Shown piece by piece: positions 46,522-60,901 of a stretch of DNA of 64,000 bases. Both the position numbers and the translations under genes were made by a program. Within the stretch, counting starts at the first letter, position 1, and each line of letters starts with the position of its first letter. Below the pieces are notes generated by a model. The model made no database searches. It saw nothing but the letters and a program-made list of their open reading frames with translations, and was not told the DNA's origin. Source of the stretch: Vicugna pacos (lineage: Eukaryota > Chordata > Mammalia > Artiodactyla > Camelidae); the NCBI RefSeq assembly GCF_048564905.1, contig NC_133006.1, forward strand, positions 22,784,001 to 22,848,000, read 5' to 3'.

Positions 46522-49500
46522 ACTTCATGCAATGGTATGTGATTTTATCTGTGTGCACATCCACGTGGCTTCAAATTGAAATATAAATTCTGTGTTAAAT
46601 TTGAACTACTTTCCCATTTTACATTATATTTACATCGATCTCTCCATTTTATTTTTCAGAAAGACCTCAGAAAACAGTAGGTAAGTTTTCAAAAGATCTG
46701 TTTCTCCTAACCCCATGTGAATGATGGTTTCTCACTGAATTAACAATTCCTGCCCTTTAATCTGTGTCTATCTATTGTCTCGCTCTTCTCGTGGATGCCT
46801 ACCTTTCCCTCACATTAAATGTTCATGCAATTCTTTCTTAAGTTACCTTAAGTTAACTTCCTTTCAATTTCCCAACCTTCCATTATTTTCCATTCCTTCT
46901 TTTTTTATTCCATACCATTCCTTCCCTATGACATTGGCTTTTTCTGTTTTCTGGAGACTTACAATAGGTTTCCTGAGAAGTTGGTGAGATGAAAGGCATT
47001 AGGTTGATAAGCACATTGTGTTTGTCTTTATGAAACACGTCCCAACACAGAAACTCTGTAACATATACCAAGTTGAAGAGACTATTGCTTTGCCAATGAT
47101 ATTTCCCCAAACATTTAGCAGTGACAGAAGGTGTCTGTCATGTGAGTGATGTTTATCATCCATTGTCCTCTCAAATAAGACTTAATATCAGTCATCAGCT
47201 ATTGTGAATTTGGGGCTTTTTTATCCACTGCTCTTTAATATGTTATCGAAGCATTTCCAGGTTTAGCAATAATTTTACGTGATTCTCCTGGGAAAATTTT
47301 AATCTACAATGATACTGCTTTTTCTATTTTTGCATTTTCAATAATACAATTTTAATTGTGTCAAGTTGAATTTCCTGATAAATAATGGTAGAAGGACTTC
47401 CAGTTCAGGAAAAGCTCTCTTAAAATATATCTCTAAAATATCAGTTTTCATTTTGCATGAGAGGCAATTACCTAATATGATGTTAAAGACTTTCATAATA
47501 CAAAATAGTTTTTTTACGGCACTATAGTTGATTTTCAATACTGTAATTTTTTCACCAGTATAGCAAAATGATTCAGTGATATATACACGTATAATGAGTG
47601 GTGGGAATGTGTATTGGTGGAGACACTATGGGAGACACTATGAAGGTTCCTTTAAAAACTGAAAATAGAGATAGCATAAGATCTTGCAATCCACTCCTAT
47701 GCTGAGTTATAGACTGTAACTGTGGTGATTATAGACTTCACCATAGAAGTGCTCTTCATTTCATTTCCCACTTGAAAGTACTATTAGCTGATTATATCTT
47801 AAAAATGAATAATGAGAAACTAACTAAGAACAAAAGTGATTAAACTTTTTCAAAAGATTACCTCTGGAACTAATGTTCCTACAATTCTCTCTCAGTGTAG
47901 TGAAATGATTCAGTTTATGCCTCTCTCTGTTTCTGGAGAACATCCTTGAGCAAAAGTGTGGGTTTCATCTCTCGGTTCTCAGAGTGTGTGTGTGTGTGTG
48001 TGTGTGGGTGTGTGCACGAGCGCGCTCCTGTTTGTATGTACGTTTTGTATATGTGTGCTACTGTTTTGTGTATTTCTGGTTTTGAATAAGATTCAGTTTG
48101 ATTTTAAATATAAATTTTAAAATAATTTTCAATTCTCTTTTTCTTTCTTTCTTGGATCTTTTCATAGATCTTTTCGTTTTGTTTTTCAGATGAACTACGA
48201 AGACAATATGGTAAATTTTTTTAATGCACATTGTTCCATACGTTTCTAACTATTTCTAACTTTTCCTACTTTTCTGTCTATATAAAATTTCCTGGCACAT
48301 CCTTCTCCTCTTCCCTCTCCAATATTTTGGATAAGGACCACTCTCATATTAATGTCTTCCTTCTATATTTCCTATTTCACTCCCTAATTCTCCTTGTTTT
48401 TCACTGCATGCCTTTTATTTCTTTTTTTTTTTTTTCAGTTCTTCAGATACTTGCCCTGATTGATTATTATTTTTGTAGAAATGTCTGGCATTAGGCGGGT
48501 CACTACATCATTTCCTTTCTATATATGTTTTCTGGCAAATGACCACTGAGGTAGAATTTCCATCACCTTTCAACTTCTGGGGAGAATAACTATGCAACTG
48601 AAGGTGATCCAACTTAAGTGAAAAGAAGGCTCCAATTTGCCGAGTAAAATTTCTCAACCTTCTGATCTTTCAAGGACAATAAATTGATGTCATTCTTGGT
48701 CAAGTGTGAGCTCTAAGCTAATTCTACAGTTCACCTTGATCATATTACCCAATAGTTCCCAAGTATACAAATGTATTACCTAACATTTTGTGACCTCTTT
48801 TCTTTCAAAATTATTAGCTCTGCAAAATGTAATTTTTCTTAATGAGTTTAGAGGGACTTTACCTGCTAAGGGAAGGGCATTTCATTACATATCTATCATT
48901 AATAAAATGTTATTTCATTAATGTGAGAAGTGAAGTTTGGGGGAAAATTTTTTAAAGTTTTTCAGAAAACACTGATTTAAACAATAATTTTTTACCTCCT
49001 CTATCCTCTTGAGATTTTCCATCTACACTTTTGTTTCAGGAGAAATTCAGTTTAGCCATGTATCTCTTCACAGTTTATAGGAGGCTCAAAGTGGTGACTG
49101 TTCCATTAGCCCCTGTGCACAGCAGGGCCCTTTACCGTATGTTTTCTCATCACTTTTTAAGTATATCTTCCCTATCTTCCTTTACGTTAGTATTTTATTT
49201 TGAACAAACCTAGAAGAGCCAACACAGCCCAATAGGAACTCCGATTCTACCTCCTCTTATGGAAAAGTTTCCAATCTTAGATCCTTTGCAAAATAGAAGT
49301 TATGGAATTAAAACTACAACACTTCTCATTGGCTATATGGACTTCAAACTTTAAGGCTTGAAATCTCATAAATGTACGCTCATTTGAACCTAAGAGAAAA
49401 CTAAGTAAATACAATATATTTTTGAAGCCCTCGCTTCCTCCCTTCCTGACATTATCATCTTACATGGAATGAGTTGCTGTTTTCTTATTTTCATTGACGG

Positions 49501-52500
49501 ATCAGTGTGAAGAGGGTAAAGTCATGGCTCATAAGGTATTTCACTGTGTGCTAGAGCATGCTTTCATTTGTTTCTTGTACCTTTGCCTTCAATACTCAAT
49601 TTCCCTATTCCCCAACACCATTGTACATAGGGCTTACGTGTCTGTCTTCCTGTTTAGTCTTTCCAAATGAAGTTTGCCTTCTCCATTGTTTTTTAATTTC
49701 TCCCATTAGCACTTCTGTGATTTCTCTTCTGGATACTATCTAGGCAGAATTTTTTTGTCACTAAATGTTACTAATAATGCATTTCAATGATTTGCCTTTT
49801 CCAAGCTTGTGAAGTGTGAGTTTTCTCCAATATATTCTCAGTCCTTGATATACAAATGCTTTCAAACTAACATTTGGTACTTAAACTCCATCTTTTCATG
49901 GGTTTTTATTAAGACATGCCTCAGTAGGCTTTAGCTACAATAGAATGTCATATCACATGAAGTTATTTATTGATCGGTTGAGAGAAATGTGAATAGAATC
50001 ATCCAGGAAAAGATCCCTGAATTTCCTCTACAAGACTGGTTCATGATGTTAATTCAATGTACATGTCTTCTTCACACAACTTAGGTATTACAATAATGAA
50101 GTTGACTGCATACATGTATTAACAGGCAAAGAAGTATTATAGGTAATAAGCCAAATAATAATAGCTCTAGTAATGTCAAAATAAAGGACATTTTAAAAAT
50201 GTGCACTTCAGAACTGTTACTACGATACTTTTCCTTAAATTAGATGATATTTATTTTTATTCCTATTCTCCTTTGGGAGAATGTTTTCTTGACAAAATCA
50301 GCTCTGATTCACTGTGTGTATGGTGTGTGTGTGCCCCTCTGTGTGCGTGTACCTGCATTCAGATAATTTAACTTTATATGTATATATTTTGTAACAACTT
50401 TGGTTTCCTGGTTTTCCATTTCCATATTATTGACATTAATCTTCCATTTTTTTTAAAGAACCTCAGGGAAGACATGATAAGTATTCTAAAAACTCTGTTC
50501 ACAGGATTCTAAAAAATGGTAAGTATTCTAAAAACTGTAGAATCCCTTTTTCACAGCTGATTTCTTGGGCCCTTAACATTCCCAGTACTTAATCCCTGTG
50601 CTTTTCTTTGTCTTTCCCTTCTCCTGGATGTCGACCTTTACCTCTCCCAATTTTAGGTATGGACCTCCCCATAAAATGTTCTCTCCATCTAGTCTCCACT
50701 TGTACAATCCATTTCAAGTCCTCATTTTTCCGTCCTATTATCATTTCTTTCCTGTTAACAATACGTTTGTGTGTTTTTACATACTTTTTACAAACTCTCT
50801 AAAAAGTTGATGAGATTATGGACATTAGTATGAAAGGCACTGAATTCCACTCTGTTTAGCTTCCAGGAAACATCCCTAGTTAGGATCTCCATTACTTTCC
50901 AATTTCAATGGCCCACATTTGTTTTGATAATACTTCCCCAAAGCTGCAGAGATCAGAGAAGATGCCTAAGAGGCTGGGTGAAATTCACCTATTAATTTTT
51001 GCTTCAAAGCCTGTGTAAATTCTCCTCTCTCTCCTTCTTGAGGCACATTCCTCCACTGTGCTTCAATACATATCCTAGCACCCTTAGGTTTAAGAATATC
51101 TCCAGTAGTGTTCTTGGAAGTTTTTCTTTCATCTTTTTCTTCTTTGTTTTTTGTTTTGCACTTTGAATGACACAATGAACACCTCAACAACCAGAAACCT
51201 GTTTGATGTTTACAAAAGAAGTTTAAATAGTAGGAAATGTTCAATTGTTTCTCTCTCTCTCTCAATTCTCGTCTCTTGATGTGAAAGATAAGGAAATCAT
51301 TGCCCTGGAAAGTTTCCAAAGAATTTTTTTAAAACAATTGGATAATATTTTTAAATTTTAATATCTTTTCATGACAGTTTTCAGTGATAAGCATTACTTT
51401 TAAAATAATAGAATTCAGGCATATATCAAATTAATGTACATAGCAAGATTTACAAGACTGTCATTACAGGTAGCTTGGGGGAAGATGGGTGCCATTACTC
51501 TGTCCGTCCTCATATCTTTCCAACTACCTCTCTTCTGAATGAGTTGGTGTTTGTTTTCTATGAGTCCTGAAAAACGACAAAGTTCCGATGCAAGACCAAT
51601 GATGTGTAGCACTTTTATCCCTGAGAGAGGGCGCCAATAGCTCTTAGGTATTACAATATGTATAGGTATTACGTGATACCATTTTCACTCTTATTCTTTC
51701 TGACACACAGCATATATAGAAGACCAACAATATTTCCTCTTCCTGGTAAAATGATCTTTGAATCTCCTGGGTCCAGTGCTCTTTGAATCTCCTGGGTCCA
51801 GTGCTCAGAAATATGTGTCAGTTAGGACCCCTCAGAAATGTATTGCAGTGTTTGAAAATTTAAAACTCCTCTCTTTCTGACATTCTCTCCTCATTTTGAG
51901 GGAATTGTTTATTTTTTCACTTAAACAGTAACTGTCCTGGTAGTAGCTCACAGTGAAAAAGAATATGAAAATGAATACATGTATATTCAGGTATGACTGA
52001 AAAATTGTGGTGAACACCAGAAATTGACTCAACATTGAAAACTGTCTATAACTCAATAAAATTAAAAAAAAAAAGGACAGTAACTGTGAGGAGAAGAAAG
52101 CAAATCTAGTTATTGTTTATCCCTGTCTATCTGGTCATGCTTTCACTGTTTATTGGAATCTTGTCTGCAATGCTCAATTGCCATCTTATGCATATATATT
52201 GCATCAAATGCAATATACACATATACTTGTATGATTTTGACTCATCTATTCACTTTTCAGTGGATGTTTGGCAAATTAATTAGTTATACAGTGTTCCCCA
52301 TTGGTACTTCTGTGACTGGTCCTGCTGCATCAGTCTCTGTAGACATTTTCTTCCTCTCTAGTTAATGCCAGTAATCACATACCTCTGAAGCACCGTCATT
52401 TTAAGATCTGTAATGTTTGTCTGAGAGACATACAAGCCCTGTAACTTAGAATTTGTGTCACTGGCAATGACTATTTCATTTCCCTTTGTCTCTTGAGATT

Positions 52501-52914
52501 TAATTCACGTGCCCTTCATTTAGGCATGAGTTGAAATAGAAACCCACAAATACAGGGTGATGTGTTCATCGACTGACATAAAAGTGAATAGAGAGACTCA
52601 GTACATACTGTGTGTAATCTCTAGTAGGGTTTTCTAGTCTTCTAATTCAGCGTTTGTGTCCAGTTTATTGAACATAGCTACCCTGATCCCTGAACACATG
52701 TAGTAGCAGCCAAACAGCTTATAATACCTGACAAAATAAATAATGAAAGCCTAATGTCAAAATATTTAATAACTTTTAAAAGGTAACCCCCAGGACTAAC
52801 ACTCCTAACATTCTCTCTCAATGTGGAAAAATCACTCAGTTTAAGCCCCTGTCCGTTTCTGGAGAATACTTTTGCACCAAGTGAGGATTTGGTGACTGTG
52901 GATGTGTGGGCGTG

Positions 52915-52945
<31 letters not shown>

Positions 52946-54430
52946 TTCTGTGAATATTTATTCCTGTGACTATAGGCCTGTTCCATGTATGTTTCCCTGT
53001 TTTTTGTGTGTGTACCTGACTACTAAACATTTAGTTGTCAGTGCGAAAGCTTGAACAAAATTGAATTCTATTTGTTTTTCTTTCTTTTGATATTTCCTTG
53101 GACTTTTCATTTTGTTTTTCAGCTGTTTCCGGAAAACCAGTCGGTAACTATTCTCGCATTCTTTGCCCCATAACCCTTTAAATGAGTGCTAACTTTCCTG
53201 CCTTTGTATCTACATGCCACCAATTGGCTCATCCTTCTCTTCTTCCTTCTCCAATATCTGGATCTCAACTACACCAATATCAATTTCTTCCTTGTCTTCT
53301 TACCGATTTCATCAATTCCCTTTTATCCTTTTGTATTAGAAACGTTTTCTCCTCTGTAACCGTTAGGGGTGTTTGTTTCTTTTGGGATGTCCCTCTATGT
53401 CCCTTTGACATGAGGAGGTGTATGGGAGTGAAATACACTTTGACTGGGCAGATGGTCTCTGAAATTTGCAGTTTCAATTCTCAGAAGACAAGTCTCAGAA
53501 ACAGCTATGGAAATGCTTGAAAATTTGTCCTTTTGCTTTCTGACACTGTGTCCCATTTTGAGTGAAAGATTTCTTTCTTTCCTTTAGTTAATGACAAATG
53601 TGAAGAAGAAAATGGTAAGTCTCATGAATGTACCTCTCTGTGTACCTAAGCATGGTTTCAAATGTACTTATGCCTTTCACTTCAGCTTCCAAGGATCATG
53701 TTTCTCAACTCCAATATGTGCTTCTTTTACATGACTTCCTCTCCAGTCTTACTTTGCAACTGAAGTTTCCCTTCTCATTGGCTATTTAATTATCCCCGAA
53801 AATTGCTCTTTGATTTGTCCTGTAATTGCAATGTTTGCAGATATTCCTTTGGAGTCAATAACTTTTACTATTATATATACCTTTGGAGTAATGGCTTTTC
53901 TGAGTGGCTGAAGTGAAACTTTTTCCAAGACATGCTCAGGTCATTTGATTTAGGCTCACCTCACTGTCATTTACTACTTTTTTTTTCCTTTTCATGGAAC
54001 TTAGTTAAAATTTTCATTTAGGCATAGTTGAAAGAGAAATTCACACGCCCACTGTTATATATTCATCGAGTGATGAAAGTATTCTTACTACTGCGACCAA
54101 GGGGATACACCCTATGGTACCGCTAGAAGCAGTGGTGTGAGATCCTCCAATTCATTGTTTGTGGCTGCTTTGTATCACTTAGATGTCATGAAAACCCAAT
54201 TGAACATACAGATTAAGTAAAGGAAAAGTACTTACTGCATCTTCCAAACTCAAGCAGAAAAGCCAAATTGTATCTAAAGGGATAAGGGACATTAGATAGC
54301 TTAGCACGGGAAATGCTATTAGTAAAAAACAAAGTTCTCAGTCAGGAATATTCATTCATTTTATCTTTGTTTTCATTTTGAGGGAAACATTTTTCGGGTA
54401 AAACTGAGCTCTGAACCACTGGACATGTAC

Positions 54431-54475
<45 letters not shown>

Positions 54476-57400
54476 ACTTCATGCAATGGTATCTGATTGT
54501 GTGTATCTGTGTGCACATCCACGTGGGTTCAAATTGAAATATAAATTCTGTGTTAAATGTGAATTACTTTTCCATTTTTACATTATATTTACATTGATCT
54601 CTCCATTTTATTTTTCAGAAAGACCTCAGAAAACAGTAGGTAAGTTTTCAAAAGATCTGTTTCTCCTAACCTCATGTGAATGATGGTTTGTCACTGAATT
54701 AACAATTCCTGCCCTTTAATCTGTGTCTATCTGTTGTCTCGCTCTTCTCATGGATGCCTACCTTTCCCTCACATTAAATGTTCATGCAATTCTTTCTTAA
54801 GTTACCTTAAGTTAACTTCCTTTCAATTTCCCAACCTTCCATTATTTTCCATTCCTTCTTTTTTTATTCCATACCGTTCCTTCCCTATGACATTGGCTTT
54901 TTCTGTTTTCTGGAGACTTACAATAGGTTTCCTGAGAAGTTGGTGAGATGAAAGGCATTAGGTTGATAAGCACATTGTGTTTGTCTTTATGAAACACGTC
55001 CCAACACAGAAACTCTGTAACATATACCAAGTTGAAGAGACTATTGCTTTGCCAATGATATTTCCCCAAACATTTAGCAGTGACAGAAGGTGTCTGTCAT
55101 GTGAGTGATGTTTACCATCCATTGTCCTCTCAAATAAGACTTAATATCAGTCATCAGCTATTGTGAATTTGGGGCTTTTTTATCCACTGCTCTTTAATAT
55201 GTTATCGAAGCATTTCCAGGTTTAGCAATAATTTTACGTGATTCTCCTGGGAAAATTTTAATCTACAATGATACTGCTTTTTCTATTTTTGCATTTTCAA
55301 TAATACAATTTTAATTGTGTCAAATTGAATTTCCTGATAAATAATGGTAGAAGGACTTCTAGTTCAGGAAAAGCTCTCTTAAAATATATCTCTAAAATAT
55401 CAGTTTTCATTTTGCATGAGAGGCAATTACCTAATATGATGTTAAAGACTTTCATAATACAAAATAGTTTTTTATGGCACTATAGTTGATTTTCAATACT
55501 GTAATTTCTTCACCAGTATAGCAAAATGATTCAGTGATATATACACGTATAATGAGTGGTGGGAATGTGTATTGGTGGAGACACTATGGGAGACACTATG
55601 AAGGTTCCTTTAAAAACTGAAAATAGAGATAGCATAAGATCTTGCAATCCACTCCTATGCTGAGTTATAGACCGTAACTGTGGTGATTATAGACTTCACC
55701 ATAGAAGTTCTCTTCATTTCATTTCCCACTTGAAAGTACTATTAGCTGATTATATCTTAAAAATGAATAATGAGAAACTAACTAAGAATAAAAGTGATTA
55801 AACTTTTTCAAAAGATTACCTCTGGAACTAATGTTCCTACAATTCTCTCTCAGTGTAGTGAAATGATTCAGTTTATGCCTCTCTCTGTTTCTGGAGAACA
55901 TCCTTGAGCAAAAGTGTGGGTTTCATCTCTCGGTTCTCAGAGTGTGTGTGTGTGTGTGTGTGGGTGTGTGCACGAGCGCGCTCCTGTTTGTATGTACGTT
56001 TTCTATATGTGTGCTACTGTTTTGTGTATTTCTGGTTTTGAATAAGATTCAGTTTGATTTTAAATATAAATTTTAAAATAATTTTCAATTCTCTTTTTCT
56101 TTCTTTCTTGGATCTTTTCATAGATCTTTTCGTTTTGTTTTTCAGATGAACTACGAAGACAATATGGTAAATTTTTTAATGCCTTTTTAATGCCATACCT
56201 TTCTAACTATTTCTAACTTTTCCTACCTTTCTATCTATATAAAAGTTCCTGGCACATCCTTCTCCTCTTCCCTCTCCAATATTTTGGATAAGGACCACTC
56301 TCATATTAATGTCTTCCTTCTATATTTCCTGTTTCACTCCCTAATTCTCCTTGTTTTTCACTGCATGCCTTTTATTTCTTTTTTTTTTTTCAGTTCTTCA
56401 GATACTTGCCCTGATTGATTATTATTTTTGTAGAAATGTCTGGCATTAGGCGGGTCACTACATCACTTCCATTCTATATATGTTTTCTGGCAAATGACCA
56501 CTGAGGTAGAATTTCCATCACCTTTCAACTTCTGGGGAGAATAACTATGCAACTGAAGGTGATCCAACTTAAGTGAAAAGAAGACTCCAATTTGCCGAGT
56601 AAAATTTCTCAACCTTCTGATCTTTCAAGGACAATAAATTGATGTCATTCTTGGTCAAGTGTGAGCTCTAAGCTAATTCTACAGTTCACCTTGATCATAT
56701 TACCCAATAGTTCCCAAGTATACAAATGTATTACCTAACATTTTGTGACCTCTTTTCTTTCAAAATTATTAGCTCTGCAAAATGTAATTTTTCTTAATGA
56801 GTTTAGAGGGACTTTACCTGCTAAGGGAAGGGCATTTCATTACATATCTATCATTAATAAAATGTTATTTCATTAATGTGAGAAGTGAAGTTTGGGGGAA
56901 AATTTTTTAAAGTTTTTCAGAAAACACTGATTTAAACAATAATTTTTTACCTCCTCTATCCTCTTGAGATTTTCCATCTACACTTTTGTTTCAGGAGAAA
57001 TTCAGTTTAGCCATGTATCTCTTCACAGTTTATAGGAGGCTCAAAGTGGTGACTGTTCCATTAGCCCCTGTGCACAGCAGGGCCCTTTACCGTATGTTTT
57101 CTCATCACTTTTTAAGTATATCTTCCCTATCTTCCTTTACGTTAGTATTTTATTTTGAACAAACCTAGAAGAGCCAACACAGCCCAATAGGAACTCCGAT
57201 TCTACCTCCTCTTATGGAAAAGTTTCCAATCTTAGATCCTTTGCAAAATAGAAGTTATGGAATTAAAACTACAACACTTCTCATTGGCTATATGGACTTC
57301 AAACTTTAAGGCTTGAAATCTCATAAATGTACGCTCATTTGAACCTAAGAGAAAACTAAGTAAATACAATATATTTTTGAAGCCCTCGCTTCCTCCCTTC

Positions 57401-60400
57401 CTGACATTATCATCTTACATGGAATGAGTTGCTGTTTTCTTATTTTCATTGACGGATCAGTGTGAAGAGGGTAAAGTCATGGCTCATAAGGTATTTCACT
57501 GTGTGCTAGAGCATGCTTTCATTTGTTTCTTGTACCTTTGCCTTCAATACTCAATTTCCCTATTCCCCAACACCATTGTACATAGGGCTTACGTGTCTGT
57601 CTTCCTGTTTAGTCTTTCCAAATGAAGTTTGCCTTCTCCATTGTTTTTTAATTTCTCCCATTAGCACTTCTGTGATTTCTCTTCTGGATACTATCTAGGC
57701 AGAATTTTTTTGTCACTAAATGTTACTAATAATGCATTTCAATGATTTGCCTTTTCCAAGCTTGTGAAGTGTGAGTTTTCTCCAATATATTCTCAGTCCT
57801 TGATATACAAATGCTTTCAAACTAACATTTGGTACTTAAACTCCATCTTTTCATGGGTTTTTATTAAGACATGCCTCAGTAGGCTTTAGCTACAATAGAA
57901 TGTCATATCACATGAAGTTATTTATTGATCGGTTGAGAGAAATGTGAATAGAATCATCCAGGAAAAGATCCCTGAATTTCCTCTACAAGACTGGTTCATG
58001 ATGTTAATTCAATGTACATGTCTTCTTCACACAACTTAGGTATTACAATAATGAAGTTGACTGCATACATGTATTAACAGGCAAAGAAGTATTATAGGTA
58101 ATAAGCCAAATAATAATAGCTCTAGTAATGTCAAAATAAAGGACATTTTAAAAATGTGCACTTCAGAACTGTTACTACGATACTTTTCCTTAAATTAGAT
58201 GATATTTATTTTTATTCCTATTCTCCTTTGGGAGAATGTTTTCTTGACAAAATCAGCTCTGATTCACTGTGTGTATGGTGTGTGTGTGCCCCTCTGTGTG
58301 CGTGTACCTGCATTCAGATAATTTAACTTTATATGTATATATTTTGTAACAACTTTGGTTTCCTGGTTTTCCATTTCCATATTATTGACATTAATCTTCC
58401 ATTTTTTTTAAAGAACCTCAGGGAAGACATGATAAGTATTCTAAAAACTCTGTTCACAGGATTCTAAAAAATGGTAAGTATTCTAAAAACTGTAGAATCC
58501 CTTTTTCACAGCTGATTTCTTGGGCCCTTAACATTCCCAGTACTTAATCCCTGTGCTTTTCTTTGTCTTTCCCTTCTCCTGGATGTCGACCTTTACCTCT
58601 CCCAATTTTAGGTATGGACCTCCCCATAAAATGTTCTCTCCATCTAGTCTCCACTTGTACAATCCATTTCAAGTCCTCATTTTTCCATCCTATTATCATT
58701 TCTTTCCTGTTAACAATACCTTTGTGTGTTTTTACATACTGTTTACAAACTCTCTAAAAAGTTGATGAGATTATGGACATTAGTATGAAAGGCAATGAAT
58801 TCCGCTCTGTTTAGCTTCCAGGAAACATCCCTAGTTAGGATCTCCATTACTTTCCAATTTCAATGGCCCACATTTGTTTTGATAATACTTCCCCAAAGCT
58901 GCAGAGATCAGAGAAGATGCCTAAGAGGCTGGGTGAAATTCACCTATTAATTTTCGCTTCAAAGCCTGTGTAAATTCTCCTCTCTCTCCTTCTTGAGGCA
59001 CATTCCTCCACTGTGCTTCAATACATATCCTAGAACCCTTAGGTTTAAGAATATCTCCAGTGGTGTTCTTGGAAGTTTTTCTTTCATCTTTTTCTTCTTT
59101 GTTTTTTGTTTTGCACTTTGAATGACACAATGAACACCTCAACAACCAGAAACCTGTTTGATGTTTACAAAAGAAGTTTAAATAGTAGGAAATGTTCAAT
59201 TGTTTCTCGCTCTCTCTCAATTCTCGTCTCTTGATGTGAAAGATAAGGAAATCATTGCCCTGGAAAGTTTCCAAAGAATTTTTTTAAAACAATTGGATAA
59301 TATTTTTAAATTTTAATATCTTTTCATGACAGTTTTCAGTGATAAGCATTACTTTTAAAATAATAGAATTCAGGCATATATCAAATTAATGTACATAGCA
59401 AGATTTACAAGACTGTCATTACAGGTAGCTTGGGGGAAGATGGGTGCCATTACTCTGTCCTTCCTCATATCTTTCCAACTACCTCTCTTCTGAATGAGTT
59501 GGTGTTTGTTTTCTATGAGTCCTGAAAAACGACAAAGTTCCGATGCAAGACCAATGATGTGTAGCACTTTTATCCCTGAGAGAGGGCGCCAATAGCTCTT
59601 AGGTATTACAATATGTATAGGTATTACGTGATACCATTTTCACTCTTATTCTTTCTGACACACAGCATATATAGAAGACCAACAATATTTCCTCTTCCTG
59701 GTAAAATGATCTTTGAATCTGCTGGGTCCAGTGCTCTTTGAATCTCCTGGGTCCAGTGCTCAGAAATATGTGTCAGTTAGGACCCCTCAGAAATGTATTG
59801 CAGTGTTTGAAAATTTAAAACTCCTCTCTTTCTGACATTCTCTCCTCATTTTGAGGGAATTGTTTATTTTTTCACTTAAACAGTAACTGTCCTGGTAGTA
59901 GCTCACAGTGAAAAAGAATATGAAAATGAATACATGTATATTCAGGTATGACTGAAAAATTGTGGTGAACACCAGAAATTGACTCAACATTGAAAACTGT
60001 CTATAACTCAATAAAATTAAAAAAAAAAGGACAGTAACTGTGAGGAGAAGAAAGCAAATCTAGTTATTGTTTATCCCTGTCTATCTGGTCATGCTTTCAC
60101 TGTTTATTGGAATCTTGTCTGCAATGCTCAATTGCCATCTTATGCATATATATTGCATCAAATGCAATATACACATATACTTGTATGATTTTGACTCATC
60201 TATTCACTTTTCAGTGGATGTTTGGCAAATTAATTAGTTATACAGTGTTCCCCATTGGTACTTCTGTGACTGGTCCTGCTGCATCAGTCTCTGTAGACAT
60301 TTTCTTCCTCTCTAGTTAATGCCAGTAATCACATACCTCTGAAGCACCATCATTTTAAGATCTGTAATGTTTGAGAGACATACAAGCCCTGTAACTTAGA

Positions 60401-60864
60401 ATTTGTGTCACTGGCAATGACTATTTCATTTCCCTTTGTCTCTTGAGATTTAATTCACGTGCCCTTCATTTAGGCATGAGTTGAAATAGAAACCCACAAA
60501 TACAGGGTGATGTGTTCATCGACTGACATAAAAGTGAATAGAGAGACTCAGTACATACTGTGTGTAATCTCTAGTAGGGTTTTCTAGTCTTCTAATTCAG
60601 CGTTTGTGTCCAGTTTATTGAACATAGCTACCCTGATCCCTGAACACATGTAGTAGCAGCCAAACAGCTTATAATACCTGACAAAATAAATAATGAAAGC
60701 CTAATGTCAAAATATTTAATAACTTTTAAAAGGTAACCCCCAGGACTAACACTCCTAACATTCTCTCTCAATGTGGAAAAATCACTCAGTTTAAGCCCCT
60801 GTCCGTTTCTGGAGAATACTTTTGCACCAAGTGAGGATTTGGTGACTGTGGATGTGTGGGCATG

Positions 60865-60901
<37 letters not shown>

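Larger units (their letters stand above)
46750..54700 (+). repeat. 7.95-kb tandem unit, copy 1
   Basis: From about 46.75 kb onwards the sequence matches 54.70 kb onwards with very few differences for almost 8 kb (for example, bases 48960-50560 appear identical to 56915-58515). The part just upstream (about 45.45-46.75 kb) also aligns to 53.4-54.7 kb, but with clearly more differences, so the recent duplication edge is placed near 46.75 kb. Copy 1 carries exons at 48190, 50459, 53123, 53588 and 54619. Confidence 0.9.

Noticed and set aside
50966-51319. 117-codon minus-strand open frame, repeated at 58921-59274
   Set aside because: It recurs only because the whole 7.95-kb unit is duplicated. 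It has no family features and lies antisense in an intron of the micro-exon array.
52678-53030. Open frames with repeated His-Thr residues
   Set aside because: They are translations of the (GT)n tract and its flanks on the opposite strand.
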